64,000 bases of DNA from Macrostomum hystrix (lineage: Eukaryota; Platyhelminthes; Macrostomidae): contig CATNEN010000035.1 of NCBI GenBank assembly GCA_950097015.1, positions 1,538,099 through 1,602,098 of the forward strand, written 5' to 3'. Position numbers and translations under genes: made by a program. This document shows, piece after piece, positions 1-10,459 of the stretch. A model generated the notes under the pieces. It made no database searches. It had not been told where the DNA came from and saw only the letters and a list, made by a program, of their open reading frames with translations. The first letter of the stretch is position 1. The number at the start of each line of letters is the position of its first letter.

Positions 1-240
1 GCTCGGGTTATTCGGCGGGCAGTTCTGATCGCGCAGGATGCAGGGCTTCGCGTAGGTCTCCAGATAAGCCAGGATCTGCTCGCGATCGGTCTGAAAAAAG
101 TAAATTAAATGATTGCGTAAGTGTGCGGCATTTCCAGTAAACCAATCTAATTTGAGAATGAGGCCACGTCTCACCGGCACGGAGGCTTCGTTGCAGAGGG
201 CAACGATTGGCAGCATCGCGAGAAGCAGGAAGCGAAGCAT
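1..240 (-). CDS. 5' end of a secreted protein gene (runs off the window)
   Basis: Read on the minus strand, an ATG at 240-238 opens 22 codons that look like a signal peptide (MLRFLLLAMLPIVALC then NEASVP) and end at 175 before a GTGAGA donor. An 84-bp intron (174-91) ends in TTTTTTCAG, and the second exon (90 to the window edge) continues in phase 0 with no stop for 30 codons (starts TDREQILAYLETY and contains two cysteines). The start is supported by the signal peptide, the clean splice sites and a TATA-like ATATAAGG about 105 bp upstream. Only 52 residues are visible, too few to name a family. The mature protein is probably secreted or lumenal. Seen: frame and splice sites; inferred: secretion. 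Confidence 0.7.
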   Translation of the reverse strand, partial: MLRFLLLAMLPIVALCNEASVPVRRGLILKLDWFTGNAAHLRNHLIYFFQTDREQILAYLETYAKPCILRDQNCPPNNPS

Positions 241-343
241 TGTGGTATTATATTTTTGGTCCGAATTAAGCTGCGAAAACAAGGTGCTTAGTAGTCAGCT
301 GATTTAGAGGTGAATAAGGCTTTTTTGGCGACACACCCTTGGT

Positions 344-352
344 CCTTATATG
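344..352 (-). promoter_or_regulatory. TATA-like box for the left-edge secreted gene
   Basis: CATATAAGG on the minus strand lies about 105 bp upstream of the ATG at 240, a spacing compatible with a 5' UTR of about 75 bases. Assigned by position and sequence only. Confidence 0.4.
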
Positions 353-1044
353 CAGCTTTTCCAACCTGAGGTTGTTCCAGTTTAAACAGCTGATTAAACA
401 CAATTAGGCTGCTCAAAGCCTGCTGAAGCTTACTTAAGTGATTTTATGCATTTATTTACTCGTAGCTAAATCGTTATTGGATTGATATAAACAATAAAAT
501 TTACACTATAACAAGTTATAGCCATCGTGCAGTCTCTGAAAAATTACGTCTTTTAACCATTGTTCCGATAATTAAACAAAGTTCTTAAAGTCAAACAACT
601 AACTACTCGTAGTACGTAATCACCTAGTGCAATTTTACCATAGTACAAACGCTACTATTCTATTCCTGTATAACTGTGTAAAATCAATTAGCAAACTTAA
701 CTACCCGTTGTGCATACTGTTGTGTAAGCAGCTCTTTCTATAAATTCAAACCTAAGTTCATTTGTCAAAATCAATCCCAGGTAATTATTAAAGTTAGAAT
801 AAGTCGACTTTGTTTTAACGCATGCGCCAATCTTGCTTTTCTCATAAAAAAGCTTTTGCTTTAACATGAGAGAATGTTAAAAATAGACTTTCATTTTCTA
901 TATTTTTTTAGCTTGAATTATTAAAGAGACTCAAAACTCTCCTTTGTCTCATTCTCCAGATGGTTATGCGTCGAACGAATGCTGATGCTAAAGATTTGGT
1001 GATGCTGAATATTTGGCGATGAAGACTTGAAGACTTGAAGACCT
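353..1044. other. AT-rich intergenic stretch
   Basis: AT-rich sequence between the left-edge gene and the first minisatellite. I see no coding potential, RNA gene or transposon here. Confidence 0.6.
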
Positions 1045-2378
1045 AATCTCTCCCCTGTCTCATCTCTCCCCTGTCTCATCTCTCCCCTGTCTCATCTCTC
1101 CCCTGTCCCATCTCTCCCCTGTCTCATCTCTCCCCTGTCTCATCTCTCCCCTGTCCCATCTCTCCCCTGTCTCATCTCTCTCCTGTCTCATCTCTCCCCT
1201 GTCTCATCTCTCCCCTGTCTCATCTCTCCCCTGTCTCACCTCTCCCCTGTCTCATCTCTCCCCTGTCTCATCTCTCCCCTGTCTCATCTCTCCCCTGTCT
1301 CATCTCTCCCCTGTCTCATCTCTCCCCTGTCTCATCTCTCCCCTGTCTCATCTCTCCCCTGTCTCATCTCTCCCCTGTCCCATCTCTCCCCTGTCTCATC
1401 TCTCCCCTGTCTCATCTCTCCCCTGTCTCATCTCTCCCCTGTCCCATCTCTCCCCTGTCTTATCTCTCCCCTGTCTCATCTCTCCCCTGTCTCATCTCCC
1501 CCCTGTCTCATCTCTCCCCTGTCTCATCTCTCCCCTGTCTCATCTCTCCCCTGTCCCATCTCTCCCCTGTCTCATCTCTCCCCTGTCTCATCTCTCCCCT
1601 GTCTCATCTCCCCCCTGTCTCATCTCTCCCCTGTCTCATCTCTCCCCTGTCTCATCTCTCCCCTGTCCCATATCTCCCCTGTCTCATCTCTCCCCTGTCT
1701 CATCTCTCCCCTGTCCCATCTCTCCCCTGTCTCACCTCTCCCCTGTCTCATCTCTCCCCTGTCTCATCTCTCCCATGTCTCATCTCTCCCCTGTCCCATC
1801 TCTCCCCTGTCTCATCTCTCCCCTGTCTCACCTCTCCCCTGTCTCATCTCTCCCCTGTCTCATCTCTCCCCTGTCCCATCTCTCCCCTGTCTCATCTCTC
1901 CCCTGTCTCATCTCCCCCCTGTCTCATCTCTCCCCTGTCTCATCTCTCCCCTGTCTCATCTCTCCCCTGTCCCATCTCTCCCCTGTCTCATCTCTCCCCT
2001 GTCTCATCTCTCCCCTGTCTCATCTCTCCCCTGTCTCATCTCTCCCCTGTCTCATCACTCCCCTGTCTCATCACTCCCCTGTCTCATCTCTCCCCTGTCT
2101 CATCTCTCCCCTGTCTCATCTCTCCCCTGTCTCATCTCTCCCCTGTCTCACCTCTCCCCTGTCTCATCTCTCCCCTGTCTCATCTCTCCCCTGTCTCATC
2201 TCTCCCCTGTCTCATCTCTCCCCTGTCTCATCTCTCCCCTGTCTCATCTCTCCCCTGTCTCATCTCTCCCCTGTCTCATCTCTCCCCTGTCTCATCTCTC
2301 CCCTGTCTCATCTCTCCCCTGTCCTATCTCTCCCCTGTCTCATCTCTCCCCTATCTCATCTCACCCCTCTCTCATCGT
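1045..2378. repeat. 16-bp minisatellite (CTGTCTCATCTCTCCC)n
   Basis: About 83 copies of a 16-bp pyrimidine-rich unit with scattered single-base variants (CTGTCCC, CTCTCTC, CACTCCC). The same unit in reverse orientation recurs at 30.5-31.1 kb and 32.6-34.0 kb. The long open frame through it (repeating [16 protein letters not shown]) is an artefact of the repeat. Confidence 0.98.
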
Positions 2379-2430
2379 TCCAGTGTCATGTCTCCGAGTC
2401 TCAACTCTTCAGGCACGCACGCTTCAGTTG

Positions 2431-3295
2431 GACCTGATTTTCATCTTCATTGACTTAATGAAGGCTTTCGACTTGCTACCGAGGGCTGCGCTCCCGCATG
2501 TGCTCCGTTCGTATAATGTGCCAGAGCAGCTGATCCCTGCCATCATGGCATTGTAACACCGAGGTACAACATGTGCTCCGAGTCCTCCGGGTGCTCCAGA
2601 GGACACTCTAGCGCCGTCCTGGTGCTTGACTGGGCGCTTCAAAATGCTCTGCCTACCGACGACGTAGATGGCTTCCTACTGCGGCGACGCGTCGACGTCA
2701 AGGCGGCGAAGCATGCGTGGCTACGCCGACGACCTCGCCCTGCTGGCCGCGACTATAGAGGGCGCCCAGCGCCAGCTGGACAACCTGTTTGGCCTTGCAG
2801 CGAGCATCGGCCTGGTGGTCAACACGAGTAAGACCGTCTTGCTATGCGTGCCGGGCGATATCGAGGCTGCAATTTTCTGCCGAGGCGCAGAGCGACGGAG
2901 CTTCCGCGCTGTCAGCAGATTGCCTACCTCGGTTGTCTGGCACCTGACGGCTGCGAAGATCTGCGGCGTCGCGGCGCCTCACCTGGGCTGCTTTTCGTTC
3001 TGTGAGGGCGGTCCTGCAGTCCGAGTTCTGCGCTATCCTAGGCGGTGGTCGATACCGTCCTGCTGTGCAACGCGAGACCTGGACGCTGACGGACTCGCTC
3101 GAACAGCAACTTAACGCGGCGCACGCCAGGCTGCTGCCTGCCGCCTTCAAGATCAGCGACGAGCGAGTCACGTCTCGCGGCACACTTTATCACCGCGCCG
3201 GCCTGACCCATCTAAGTGAACTGCTGCACCGTCGGCGACTCCAACTGGCTGGCCACATCGTCCGTGCCGAGTCCAACTGCCCACAGCCGGTGTAG
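2431..3295 (+). pseudogene. Non-LTR (LINE) reverse transcriptase remnant
   Basis: The first in-frame piece (2431-2556) encodes a reverse transcriptase palm motif, LIFIFIDLMKAFD, followed by an early stop. A second frame has the catalytic GYADDLALL motif (about 2719) followed by a thumb-like region with a QLDNLF...GLVVNTSKT pattern. A third frame (about 3000-3295) has the C-terminal helix pattern RRRLQLAGHIVRA, typical of the end of many LINE ORF2 proteins. No endonuclease domain is visible, and the frame is broken at least twice, so this is a 5'-truncated dead copy. It directly abuts the 16-bp minisatellite. The family assignment rests on motif recognition; the clade cannot be told from this fragment. 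Confidence 0.85.
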
Positions 3296-3299
3296 GGGG

Positions 3300-4150
3300 T
3301 GCTGCAGGTCACGCTGGTCTGCAGACAGGCAGCATTGGCGAAATAAGTTGTAGAAGAACGATTCAAAATAGACGTGTACCATGTCGGCATCCGGGAGATC
3401 AGCCATTAACTGTGAGATCTTTCCTCTACTTAAATGCACAATCCCTTGAAATAAAAATTCAAATCGATTGCAGGTTAAAGTTTTAGTAATTTTTCAGAAG
3501 AGACTTGCCGTTTTCAAACGGCAATAAACAGTAACTAAATCACGGTATTTTATAATCAGGTTGCGATTGCAGCTGTGTATTTTATAATTCGATGGCAAAT
3601 AGATTTTTTAGCACCGACGAAAACAACAACAAAAAGTAATCTTGTTAATACAATGCCACCTTGGCTTAGGCAAGCAAAGCTATTTAATTTTGAGTGTTTT
3701 TACTAATGTAATGAAATTTTTCATGTAAATATAAACATCATAAATAAACGCAAGGGCGGGGTCAGTATACCGGTCGTGTTTATGCGCCCTTGTGATTGTG
3801 ATAGCAATCTTTTGACCCAACCAAATGACTCATCGCTGGCATTTGTAGCTGCATGAGCATCTACTTGCACTCTTGACAATCAGGAGTGTATAAGCCCCAT
3901 GGCTACATGCATGGACATGGCTAAATACCCAAGCTAATTCGCTTATTAAGGCCAGCTAGCAGACTCAGTATGCGCACATTTTCCGCTTAAGTACTGTACA
4001 TTTTATAACCTATTTTTAGCTTCACTGGTCAGAAAACTAACTGTAGAGCCGAGAATACAGTTGTTATATAATGCCAGACGTACTGTGAATAAAATTACAT
4101 TCTGAATACATGTCTAAGCAATTTCACAGAGTCCTGCGTCATATTTTGAT
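3300..4150. other. Intergenic, no gene seen
   Basis: AT-rich sequence after the LINE remnant, with no recognisable coding exon, RNA gene or tandem array. Confidence 0.55.
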
Positions 4151-4165
4151 ATGGTCGATGCTCGC

Positions 4166-4644
4166 TCACTGCAGCAGCCGCAGTGTTGCCGCTACGCACA
4201 GCCCGCTGACAGTGCCGAAGAAGAGGCCATTCGACGATGACGCAGGCGAGGCCGCGTTGAAGCCGCCCCACGGATTATTGAAGATGTTGTGAATTGACCT
4301 GCTCGAGGTTGTTGTTTGCATCGTCGCGCTAGTGGCGCCGCCACTAGCGCGAATTGTCGTGCCAACCGTCGTGCCACCAGCTGGCGTGGAAGTTGTTGGC
4401 GCCGGTGGCGTAGCGGTGGTGACCGGATGTTCAGTTGTTGACGGTGCCACCGTCCTGCAGTCAACATCTGCAAATAGTTGATTTGATTATGATTAAATGA
4501 AACGTGAAAGCTGTTGCTGCCTCTATATTAACTAGTTTCAAATTGAAATGATCGGTTCTGGAGATTGGATGCCATCAATGACTCACAATTGTAGGCAGTT
4601 AGCAGGCTCACGAGAAATCCCATCTGCAGTACTTTCCAGTCCAT
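4166..4644 (-). CDS. Small mucin-like, probably GPI-anchored secreted protein
   Basis: Two exons on the minus strand. Exon 1 (4644-4587) encodes a signal peptide, MDWKVLQMGFLVSLLTAYN, and ends at a GTGAGT donor after phase 1. Exon 2 (4467-4166) follows a TATTTGCAG acceptor. The joined protein is about 119 residues: a short Cys-containing start (VDCRTV), a Thr/Pro/Ala-rich central region likely to be O-glycosylated, then NNPWGG and a C-terminal hydrophobic tail (GLFFGTVSGLCVAATLRLL) preceded by small residues (ASPASSSN). That tail resembles a GPI-attachment signal. A TATA-like element lies upstream at 4761-4769. No family recognised. The surface or mucus role is an inference from composition. 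Confidence 0.7.
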
Positions 4645-4760
4645 GATTGTTGTAGCGGAGTATGCAAGACAGTCAAATTTGAAAAAAAGATACACTCAAG
4701 GAAAATGTTTCTATCGAAGTCTCGCCGGAGTCATACTTGGTACGGGCTGTCGATGATGGC

Positions 4761-4769
4761 AATATATAG
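4761..4769 (-). promoter_or_regulatory. TATA-like box (CTATATATT) for the mucin-like gene
   Basis: Minus-strand CTATATATT about 120 bp upstream of the ATG at 4644. Assigned by sequence and position only. Confidence 0.4.
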
Positions 4770-5040
4770 GCCTGCCCGAACCGGGCTTTCCGGTGCTTGT
4801 TGTTACTCTCGCCTACTCCCAAAATTGCACCCTCAGCAACAAAATTCCATGCTGCAATGGTTGGGGTCGAGAAAACATGTTTCTCTAAACCAATTAGTCA
4901 CTACTGAGTCAGAATTGTGGAAAACATTTTAAATTACATGGAATTAGAATGAATCATTCACATGAGGCAGAGTGTTTGAAAAGCTAATGATAAATAAAAA
5001 TCTGGGTTAGGCAATCAAGTGAGTCTTGGAAAAAAATCAT

Positions 5041-5228
5041 TGCTGTTCAGTCCATGGACTGGAGTGGCACTCCACCCACCCTCAATTATTTTCCCGAGCT
5101 AGTTCTGGTACCCATTTAACAGTCCATTGCCCAAGATACAAATAGTTCCAGTGGGGTTGGGAATTGAATCCCCGACCTTCTAGTCGTGAGTCCTAGGACT
5201 AATTCTTTCCTTGTGATTCTTAAGGCCT
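5041..5228 (-). mobile_element. tRNA-derived SINE, family 1, copy A (older)
   Basis: On the minus strand this has a tRNA-like head with a B-box-like GATTCAATTCCC, the internal block AATGGGTACCAG, and the tail AGTCCATGGACTGAACAGC. A clearly related copy lies at 9961-10149 in the same orientation, which defines the family. Copy A is more diverged: its B box is degraded. Confidence 0.75.
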
Positions 5229-5476
5229 TGTTGTTTTTAGACTGTCATTTTGCTTTAATTATACTAATAATTTTACGTGAAAATGCCTAAAATAAATTTG
5301 CCAGACAAGTGAATTGATTTTACTTATAATTCTCATATTTGCTTAGTTTTAATTGAACTTCAATTAATGTGTGTGCTCACCTGAGGTACTTAACATTGAA
5401 CATGAAAAACCTTAAAAATTAATAGACACTGAAATTTGGCAATCGAAAGATTAGCATCGGATTCATAAAAATAGTT

Positions 5477-6088
5477 ATGAGCATGAAGCTACTGGTTTTG
5501 CTGTTGGTCCTAGGTCTGTCGACCTTATCTGTTGGTGAGTTAAGATACGAATATGAGTAATTACTCAGCATCAGGTAAACAACCCAGCTCAGCGATCCTG
5601 TGTTTTTCACTTCAGGCGCTTGTCCAACGCTCTACCTGACTAACAATGGCAGCGGAGTCATGTCGTCAAGTCACGGCTTTCCACGCTTCTGCGGTGTTGA
5701 GTATTGCCACCGCTTGGAATGCAACTACGAACTGTTAGCTGGAGGCAACAACACGGGACACGGGCTCAACTTCCAGTTCGACTTCTTTGACACCGAGTCG
5801 AGCTTTGACTACCTGCAGCTGCAGTTCACGGACAAGCAGGGACGCATTGTGAATGGAACCTTCTGGGGTAGCATTGGCCCGTTGGTAGGACACCTGGACG
5901 CGGCCCGCGGCTCCCCAGTGAGGCTTCGATGGGTCACCGACGCCACAGTGAACAGCTTCGGCTTCGTCATGAGATTCCAAGCCACACCGCCACCACCAAC
6001 TCGATGGTACAGGCTGGGCGGCCTGCTGGCTGTTGGAGAGGCCGGCGTCCAGGGCTCAATCAGTGTTGTGCCGGCCAGGAGAAAGTGA
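5477..6088 (+). CDS. Secreted CUB-like protein, paralog 1
   Basis: Exon 1 (5477-5534) encodes the signal peptide MSMKLLVLLLVLGLSTLSV and stops in phase 1 at GTGAGT. An 81-bp intron ends in TTTTTCACTTCAG, and exon 2 (5616-6088) completes a 176-residue protein. The mature part starts GACPTLY and shows the CUB pattern: a first Cys, FPRFC, then CNYELLAG, a DFFDTE strand, FDYLQLQF, and a C-terminal VRLRWVTD...SFGFVMRF strand. The canonical second CUB disulfide is absent. A conserved tail (YRLGG, then GVQGSISV, ending ARRK) is shared with the two paralogs downstream. It is probably a single-domain extracellular binding protein, but its ligand is unknown. AATAAA follows at 6113. Of the three paralogs, this one has a short intron with no minisatellite. 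Confidence 0.88.
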
Positions 6089-6112
6089 ACTGAGCCTTAA
6101 GACTTAACTAAC

Positions 6113-6118
6113 AATAAA
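6113..6118 (+). terminator. Polyadenylation signal AATAAA of CUB-like gene 1
   Basis: AATAAA 25 bp after the stop codon. Position fits a very short 3' UTR. Confidence 0.6.
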
Positions 6119-6234
6119 TATGGACTTGACTGAACTCACAATGAGCCCACTATAATGCTTCGCAAATAGGATTCGATGAGTTTCAACATTTATTAATTTA
6201 CTAATGATAAGAGGGAGTTTTTAACTAAATCTGT

Positions 6235-6395
6235 TCTCTGACCGAGAAATCGGGATTTCGACTCTCAGTCGAAGGGAAACAGTTTGTCTTTGAGCAAAGC
6301 AATTCACAGCTGATTGCTTCAGCTCAGCCCACTAGAAATTTTGGCGGGTGTTACGGCCTCCCAAGTCCACGGACGGAACAGCTGTACACAGCATT
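6235..6395 (+). mobile_element. Diverged SINE family 1-like copy
   Basis: Plus-strand sequence with a B-box-like GGGATTTCGACTCTC and, at the far end, AAGTCCACGGACGGAACAGC, which closely resembles the family 1 tail AGTCCATGGACTGAACAGC. The middle is too diverged for a firm call. Confidence 0.4.
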
Positions 6396-6399
6396 TAGA

Positions 6400-6440
6400 C
6401 AATTTTCACTTCAGGCGCTCTACCTGACTAACAATGGCAA
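6400..6440 (+). pseudogene. Duplicated fragment of a CUB-like exon 2 start
   Basis: TTTTCACTTCAGGCGCTC followed by TACCTGACTAACAATGGC repeats the acceptor and first codons of exon 2 of paralog 1 (about 5607-5650), with the TGTCCAACGC block deleted. It does not continue as a CUB domain, so it is a short dead duplicate. Confidence 0.75.
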
Positions 6441-6854
6441 AACGGACAAGTTGCACAATTTCTGCGACTGGCTGTACATCCTGGCCCTAACTGGGGGCCT
6501 CATCGCTATAGCCGCGGGTCAATTGACGACAAAGTGAGGCATTAGCACACGTAAAATGTTTAAATGTGCACCAGTGAGTGCAGTGACTGTACGTACATGG
6601 ACATACATGTATTGCGTGCATCGATGCGTAATGTTTTGATGTATCAAAAATTGCTTTCCCAATGCAGTTTCGTAAATCGAAACCCAGAAATGCGTCAGAG
6701 CTTATTGTCATTGTGAAATGCGAGTTTACACTCAGCAACAGTCAAAAGTTCCACCCTATCACGCCTAGTCAGAGATAACTTCTCGCTCACAATTCAACCC
6801 GTGAGTACGCAACTACGCCGCGAGGAGGGAAGGCTGATTGAATCAATCACAAGT

Positions 6855-7698
6855 TTATTTTTTATGCAATATGCAGTTAGAATCGCTATGCTTAATACCG
6901 CGTGTGGGCAGAAGAGCGGCGACTCTGCGGGGCATCCCCAAGATGAGGCGGCGCAGAAAGTCCTGGGGAAGTTGCTGCCAAGCGTTTGCAATGGCGTGAC
7001 GCAGCTCCGCAACATTCTGTAGGTGCATTCTCTTTTCGAATGCTGCGCTTTTGAAAGTCCCAGACATGCTCGATTGGATTCATGTCAGGGGACCGGGAAG
7101 GCCTGCGCAGAGTGCGGATCTGTAGCTGCTCTTTCACTTGACTAATCGGCTCGATGTGGCGGCGCGTTATCATCCTGGAGAATGCAGGTGCCAACTCCTC
7201 CGAAAGCAGCGTCGGCAAACGGTAGGAACCGAGTCTGCAGAAGGTCTGCGTAGCTATTCCGTGTGGACGCGCTGCATCGCCCACTACTCTCGGCTGGCGA
7301 TGTGGGCAGGACTGAGTCGTCGAGGCCGCTTGCGCATCTTGCGAGAGCGGAGGCCGGCCTCTCGAATTCGACGTCGAACTGTCTGGGCGCTCAGGATGTT
7401 TCCTGCTCTGCTTCTCTCACCCCACATCAGACGGAGCAGGGTGGCTGGCAGGGTGGGAGTTCGCCTTACTATTCGCAGCAGACGGCAATTTGCTCTGGCT
7501 GTTGAGCCACGGAGATCAAGGCGCTGACTGCCTTTCGCAGCGTGCTCCACTGCTGCCAGTCTCACGGGACTTTGTCAGCAGTTTTCGAATTGCCACTCGC
7601 GATCTTCCAAATCTGCGAGCAACTTCGCTGATGGACACAACGACTTCCAGCATTCCAACAGCACGCAATCGTTCAGCACTAGTCATTTGCCGGACCAT
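6855..7698 (-). pseudogene. Tc1/mariner-type transposase remnant
   Basis: Minus-strand pieces in several frames. Near 7698 is an N-terminal helix-turn-helix (ISEVARRFGRSRVAIRKLL). Next comes a basic segment with QTVRRRIREAGLRSRK. In a shifted frame is LQDDNAPPHRA with the catalytic aspartate region, then RSPDMNPIEHVWD. In another frame is the C-terminal block DFLRRLILGMPRRVAAL. This order matches Tc1 transposases. Several frameshifts are present, and the stretch between the DNA-binding half and the QDDNAP motif is far too short, so part of the catalytic domain is deleted. I could not find terminal inverted repeats. A dead element lying between CUB paralogs 1 and 2. Confidence 0.85.
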
Positions 7699-7762
7699 TT
7701 TTGAAATCGTGTGTGTGTGTGTGGATTAGACTGAAAATGTGTCCTCTTAAAGTTACGCAGGC

Positions 7763-7992
7763 GAACCTCCAAGGCACAGTGAGAGTGTACACTGCCTGAC
7801 GATGAGAAAGTCAGGGCAGATGTACACACCTGTGTGAGCGAGTGCCTGCGTGTGTTATCTGTGTGCGTGTGTGCTCAGGAGTCAGCGAGATGAGCAGAAT
7901 TGCCTCCTTGCTGGCTGCGGGTCCAGTGTCACCAAGTGATGTGCCATTGCCCGCAGCCCTCCTGCAATTATTACTATTATTATATGAATCAT
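7763..7992 (+). mobile_element. SINE family 2, 5'-truncated copy
   Basis: CCTCCAAGGCACAGTG, TGCCTGACGATGAGAAAGTC, AGGGCAGA and a 3' part with GCCATTGCCCGCA and an (ATT)n tail match, in order, the copy at 35743-35997. This copy lacks the tRNA-like head and has an extra GT-rich insertion. Confidence 0.7.
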
Positions 7993-8368
7993 TCGCGTAT
8001 AGATCTGGGGTACTGACTGATTCTCCGGTAGAACGAAATCGTGAAATTAGTATTTTGAAGCAAACAGGTGTCCCAAATCCAGTTTGTGGAGCAATTTCTT
8101 TATTTGATATCCATTAGCAATGACATATTCATTACCCATAATCTGTCCGCCCGATTTCAGTTAGCTAGCTAGCCAATAAATCATTTTTTAAACAGTTGTT
8201 TAAACAACTGAACAATTATTTTTAAGGCTAATGGCTATGACCAATTACAAAAAAACGCGAAATTCGAGCAGATTAGTAAAACAGGTTTGGTGATCAATTT
8301 CATTTTAAGAAATAAATCCATGTGGACAAAGGTGCAGGTGACTTTCAACTTTTTTCGAAGAACCCGTC

Positions 8369-8376
8369 TATATAAG
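8369..8376 (+). promoter_or_regulatory. TATA box (TATATAAG) of CUB-like gene 2
   Basis: TATATAAG 76 bp upstream of the signal-peptide ATG at 8452, giving a 5' UTR near 50 bases if initiation is 25-30 bp downstream. Confidence 0.6.
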
Positions 8377-8451
8377 TGTGGGTCGGAGAAGATTAAAATC
8401 CATTAAGGCTAACTCTTTTTTTTTTACTCAACCCGTTCAGCATCAGCGAAG

Positions 8452-9697
8452 ATGAAGCTGCTGGACATTCTGATCCTGGCCTGCCTGGCGACAGCAGTTT
8501 GCGGTAATTAGTCTCAGTTTTGCGCATCCAACGGCATAGTGCCGGGCACAAACAGGACGCACTACCCCTCACAGGTGTCCTACTCCCCTCACAGGTGTCC
8601 TACTCCCCTCACAGGTGTCCTACTCCCCTCACAGGTGTCCTACTCCCCTCACAGGTGTCCTAATCCCCTCACAGTTGTCCCAATACCTTCACAGGTGTCC
8701 TACTCCCCTCACAGGTGTCCCAATCCCTTCACAGGTGTCCTACTACCCTCACAGGTGTCCTACTCCCCTCACAGGTGTCCTACTCCCCTCAAAGGTGTTC
8801 TAGTCCCCTCACAGGTGTCCCAATACCTTCACAGGTGTCCTACTCCCCTCACAGGTGTCCCAATACCTTCACAGGTGTCCTACTACCCTCACAGGTGTCC
8901 TTCTCCCCTCACAGGTGTCCTACTCCCCTCAAAGGTGTTCTAGTCCCCTCACAGGTGTCCTACTCCCCTCATAGGTTTTCTACTCCCCTCACAGGTGTCC
9001 TACTCCCCTCACAGGTGTTCTACTACCCTCACAGGTGTCCTACTCCCCTCACAGGTGTCCTACTCCCTTCACAGGTGTCCTAATCCCCTCACAGGTGTCC
9101 CAATCCCTTCACAGGTGTCCTACTCCCCTCACAGGTGTCCTACTCCCCTCACAGTAATTGAAAGTGAAGTAAGCAGTAATCGCGCAGGGTTTCTGGTGCA
9201 GTGCAACCCACCCACATTGCTTCCAGGCAATTGCCCCACTCTATACATCTCGCGCAGTTCGAGTTTCTCGGGCGCCCTTTCGTCGGAGCAAAGCTATCCG
9301 CACAGGTGCAACAACTCGTACAGTCACAACCTGAGGTGCAACTACGAACTGGTCCCGGCCCGAGACAACCTGGGAGCCGGAGTGAACTTCGTCCTTCATT
9401 ACTTCAATACAGAGATTGGCTACGACTTTGTCCTGCTAGATTTCACAGACGAGTCTGGCTACAGCGTTACAGCCAAATTCTCTGGCAGCGTGGGCCAATA
9501 CAGCGGCAAATTGCTAACCAAGCCATTCACTCCGATAAGGCTTTCCTGGATCACCGACCATTCGCGTTGATAACTATGGCTTCCTAGTCCGCTACTATGT
9601 TGTACCAGCCATCAGATACCGCCTGGGCGGAACCGTCGACGTTTCGCAAGACGGAGTTCGCGGCTCCTTCGATGTTCAGCGGATCTTGAAGAAGTGA
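8452..9697 (+). CDS. Secreted CUB-like protein, paralog 2 (one-base frameshift)
   Basis: Exon 1 (8452-8503) encodes MKLLDILILACLATAVC and ends in phase 1 before GTAATT. The 723-bp intron is mostly a 20-bp minisatellite. Exon 2 (9227-9697) starts GNCPTLYIS after TGCTTCCAG and follows paralogs 1 and 3 throughout: CNYELVPA, YFNTEIGYDFVLLDF, FSGSVGQYSG, IRLSWITD. One extra base at about 9559-9565 then causes a premature TGA at 9568. After that base the frame resumes with DNYGFLVRYYV, YRLGG and a terminal ILKK. Because the sequence after the shift is still well conserved, the break may be a recent mutation or a sequencing error. The role is presumably the same as the paralogs': small extracellular CUB-like protein of unknown ligand. 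Confidence 0.85.
8563..9154. repeat. 20-bp minisatellite in the intron of CUB-like gene 2
   Basis: About 30 copies of CCTCACAGGTGTCCTACTCC with variants (CCAATCCC, TTCTAGTC). Each copy contains a pyrimidine tract followed by CACAG/GTG, resembling a 3' splice site on the gene's sense strand. Confidence 0.98.
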
Positions 9698-9960
9698 AAC
9701 CGGTTTGAACCAGTTGACACTTCCTATAGTGGCAATACTAAATATACATTCGCTTATCTGTGACAGCGTGGACCACACAAGCTTAATTAAAATAGCTTTT
9801 GTTATAACGGAATTACTGATTTTCAAAAATTTGCCGAAAATTTCATTGATGAGAATCATTAAACAGACGACATTTATATTCCTATGCACGTCGGCTGGGC
9901 CAGATGTGCCGCCGACAGCACAGAGGTAGGTATTGCGTGGCGCATCTGAAGGCTGCGTAC

Positions 9961-10149
9961 GGCTGTTCAGTCCATGGACTGGGGGGACGCCACACCCACC
10001 TCATTCACCCCAGCTAATGCTGGTACCCATTTTACCGCTTGGTGAACTGAATCAATGCTAAAGCACACAAATTGTTCCAGTGGAGTCGGGAATCGAACCC
10101 CGACCTTCAAGGTCGTGAAACCGACGCTCTAATCACTAACTTCAAGGCC
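9961..10149 (-). mobile_element. tRNA-derived SINE, family 1, copy B
   Basis: On the minus strand it starts with a tRNA-like head: an A-box-like TTAGTGATTAGAGCGTC, then a perfect B box GGTTCGATTCC about 40 bp later. The internal block AATGGGTACCAGCATTAGC and tail CAGTCCATGGACTGAACAGC follow. This is the better preserved of the two family 1 copies and shows RNA polymerase III promoter elements. Confidence 0.82.
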
Positions 10150-10459
10150 ATTATGTAAAACCAGCGTACTTATTATTAAACTTAAATGAAACATTAGCAA
10201 AATTCTCTGCAAATCACTGACAATTATCCAAATCCAAACCCTATATGTGATGAAGAATTGCTTATCTAGCTTCTATTGTCTTCAAGTGTGTACTAAAAGT
10301 ACACATGATTTTTTACAAGGCAATGTATTTTTTCTGCTCCATACAAAATTACCAATATTCTTAATTCGTGTTTCAAAACTCATTTCATAACTGTCTGTGA
10401 AATCAGCATGTGTAAACACAGCCAGAATCTATCTAACAGCTAAGGCACTCATATTTATC

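Noticed and set aside
1775-2437. 220-codon [16 protein letters not shown] repeat protein
   Set aside because: The 16-bp minisatellite read through; no signal or unique domain.
6790-7735. Terminal inverted repeats for the Tc1/mariner remnant
   Set aside because: I compared the flanks by eye and found no convincing inverted pair; ends probably lost.
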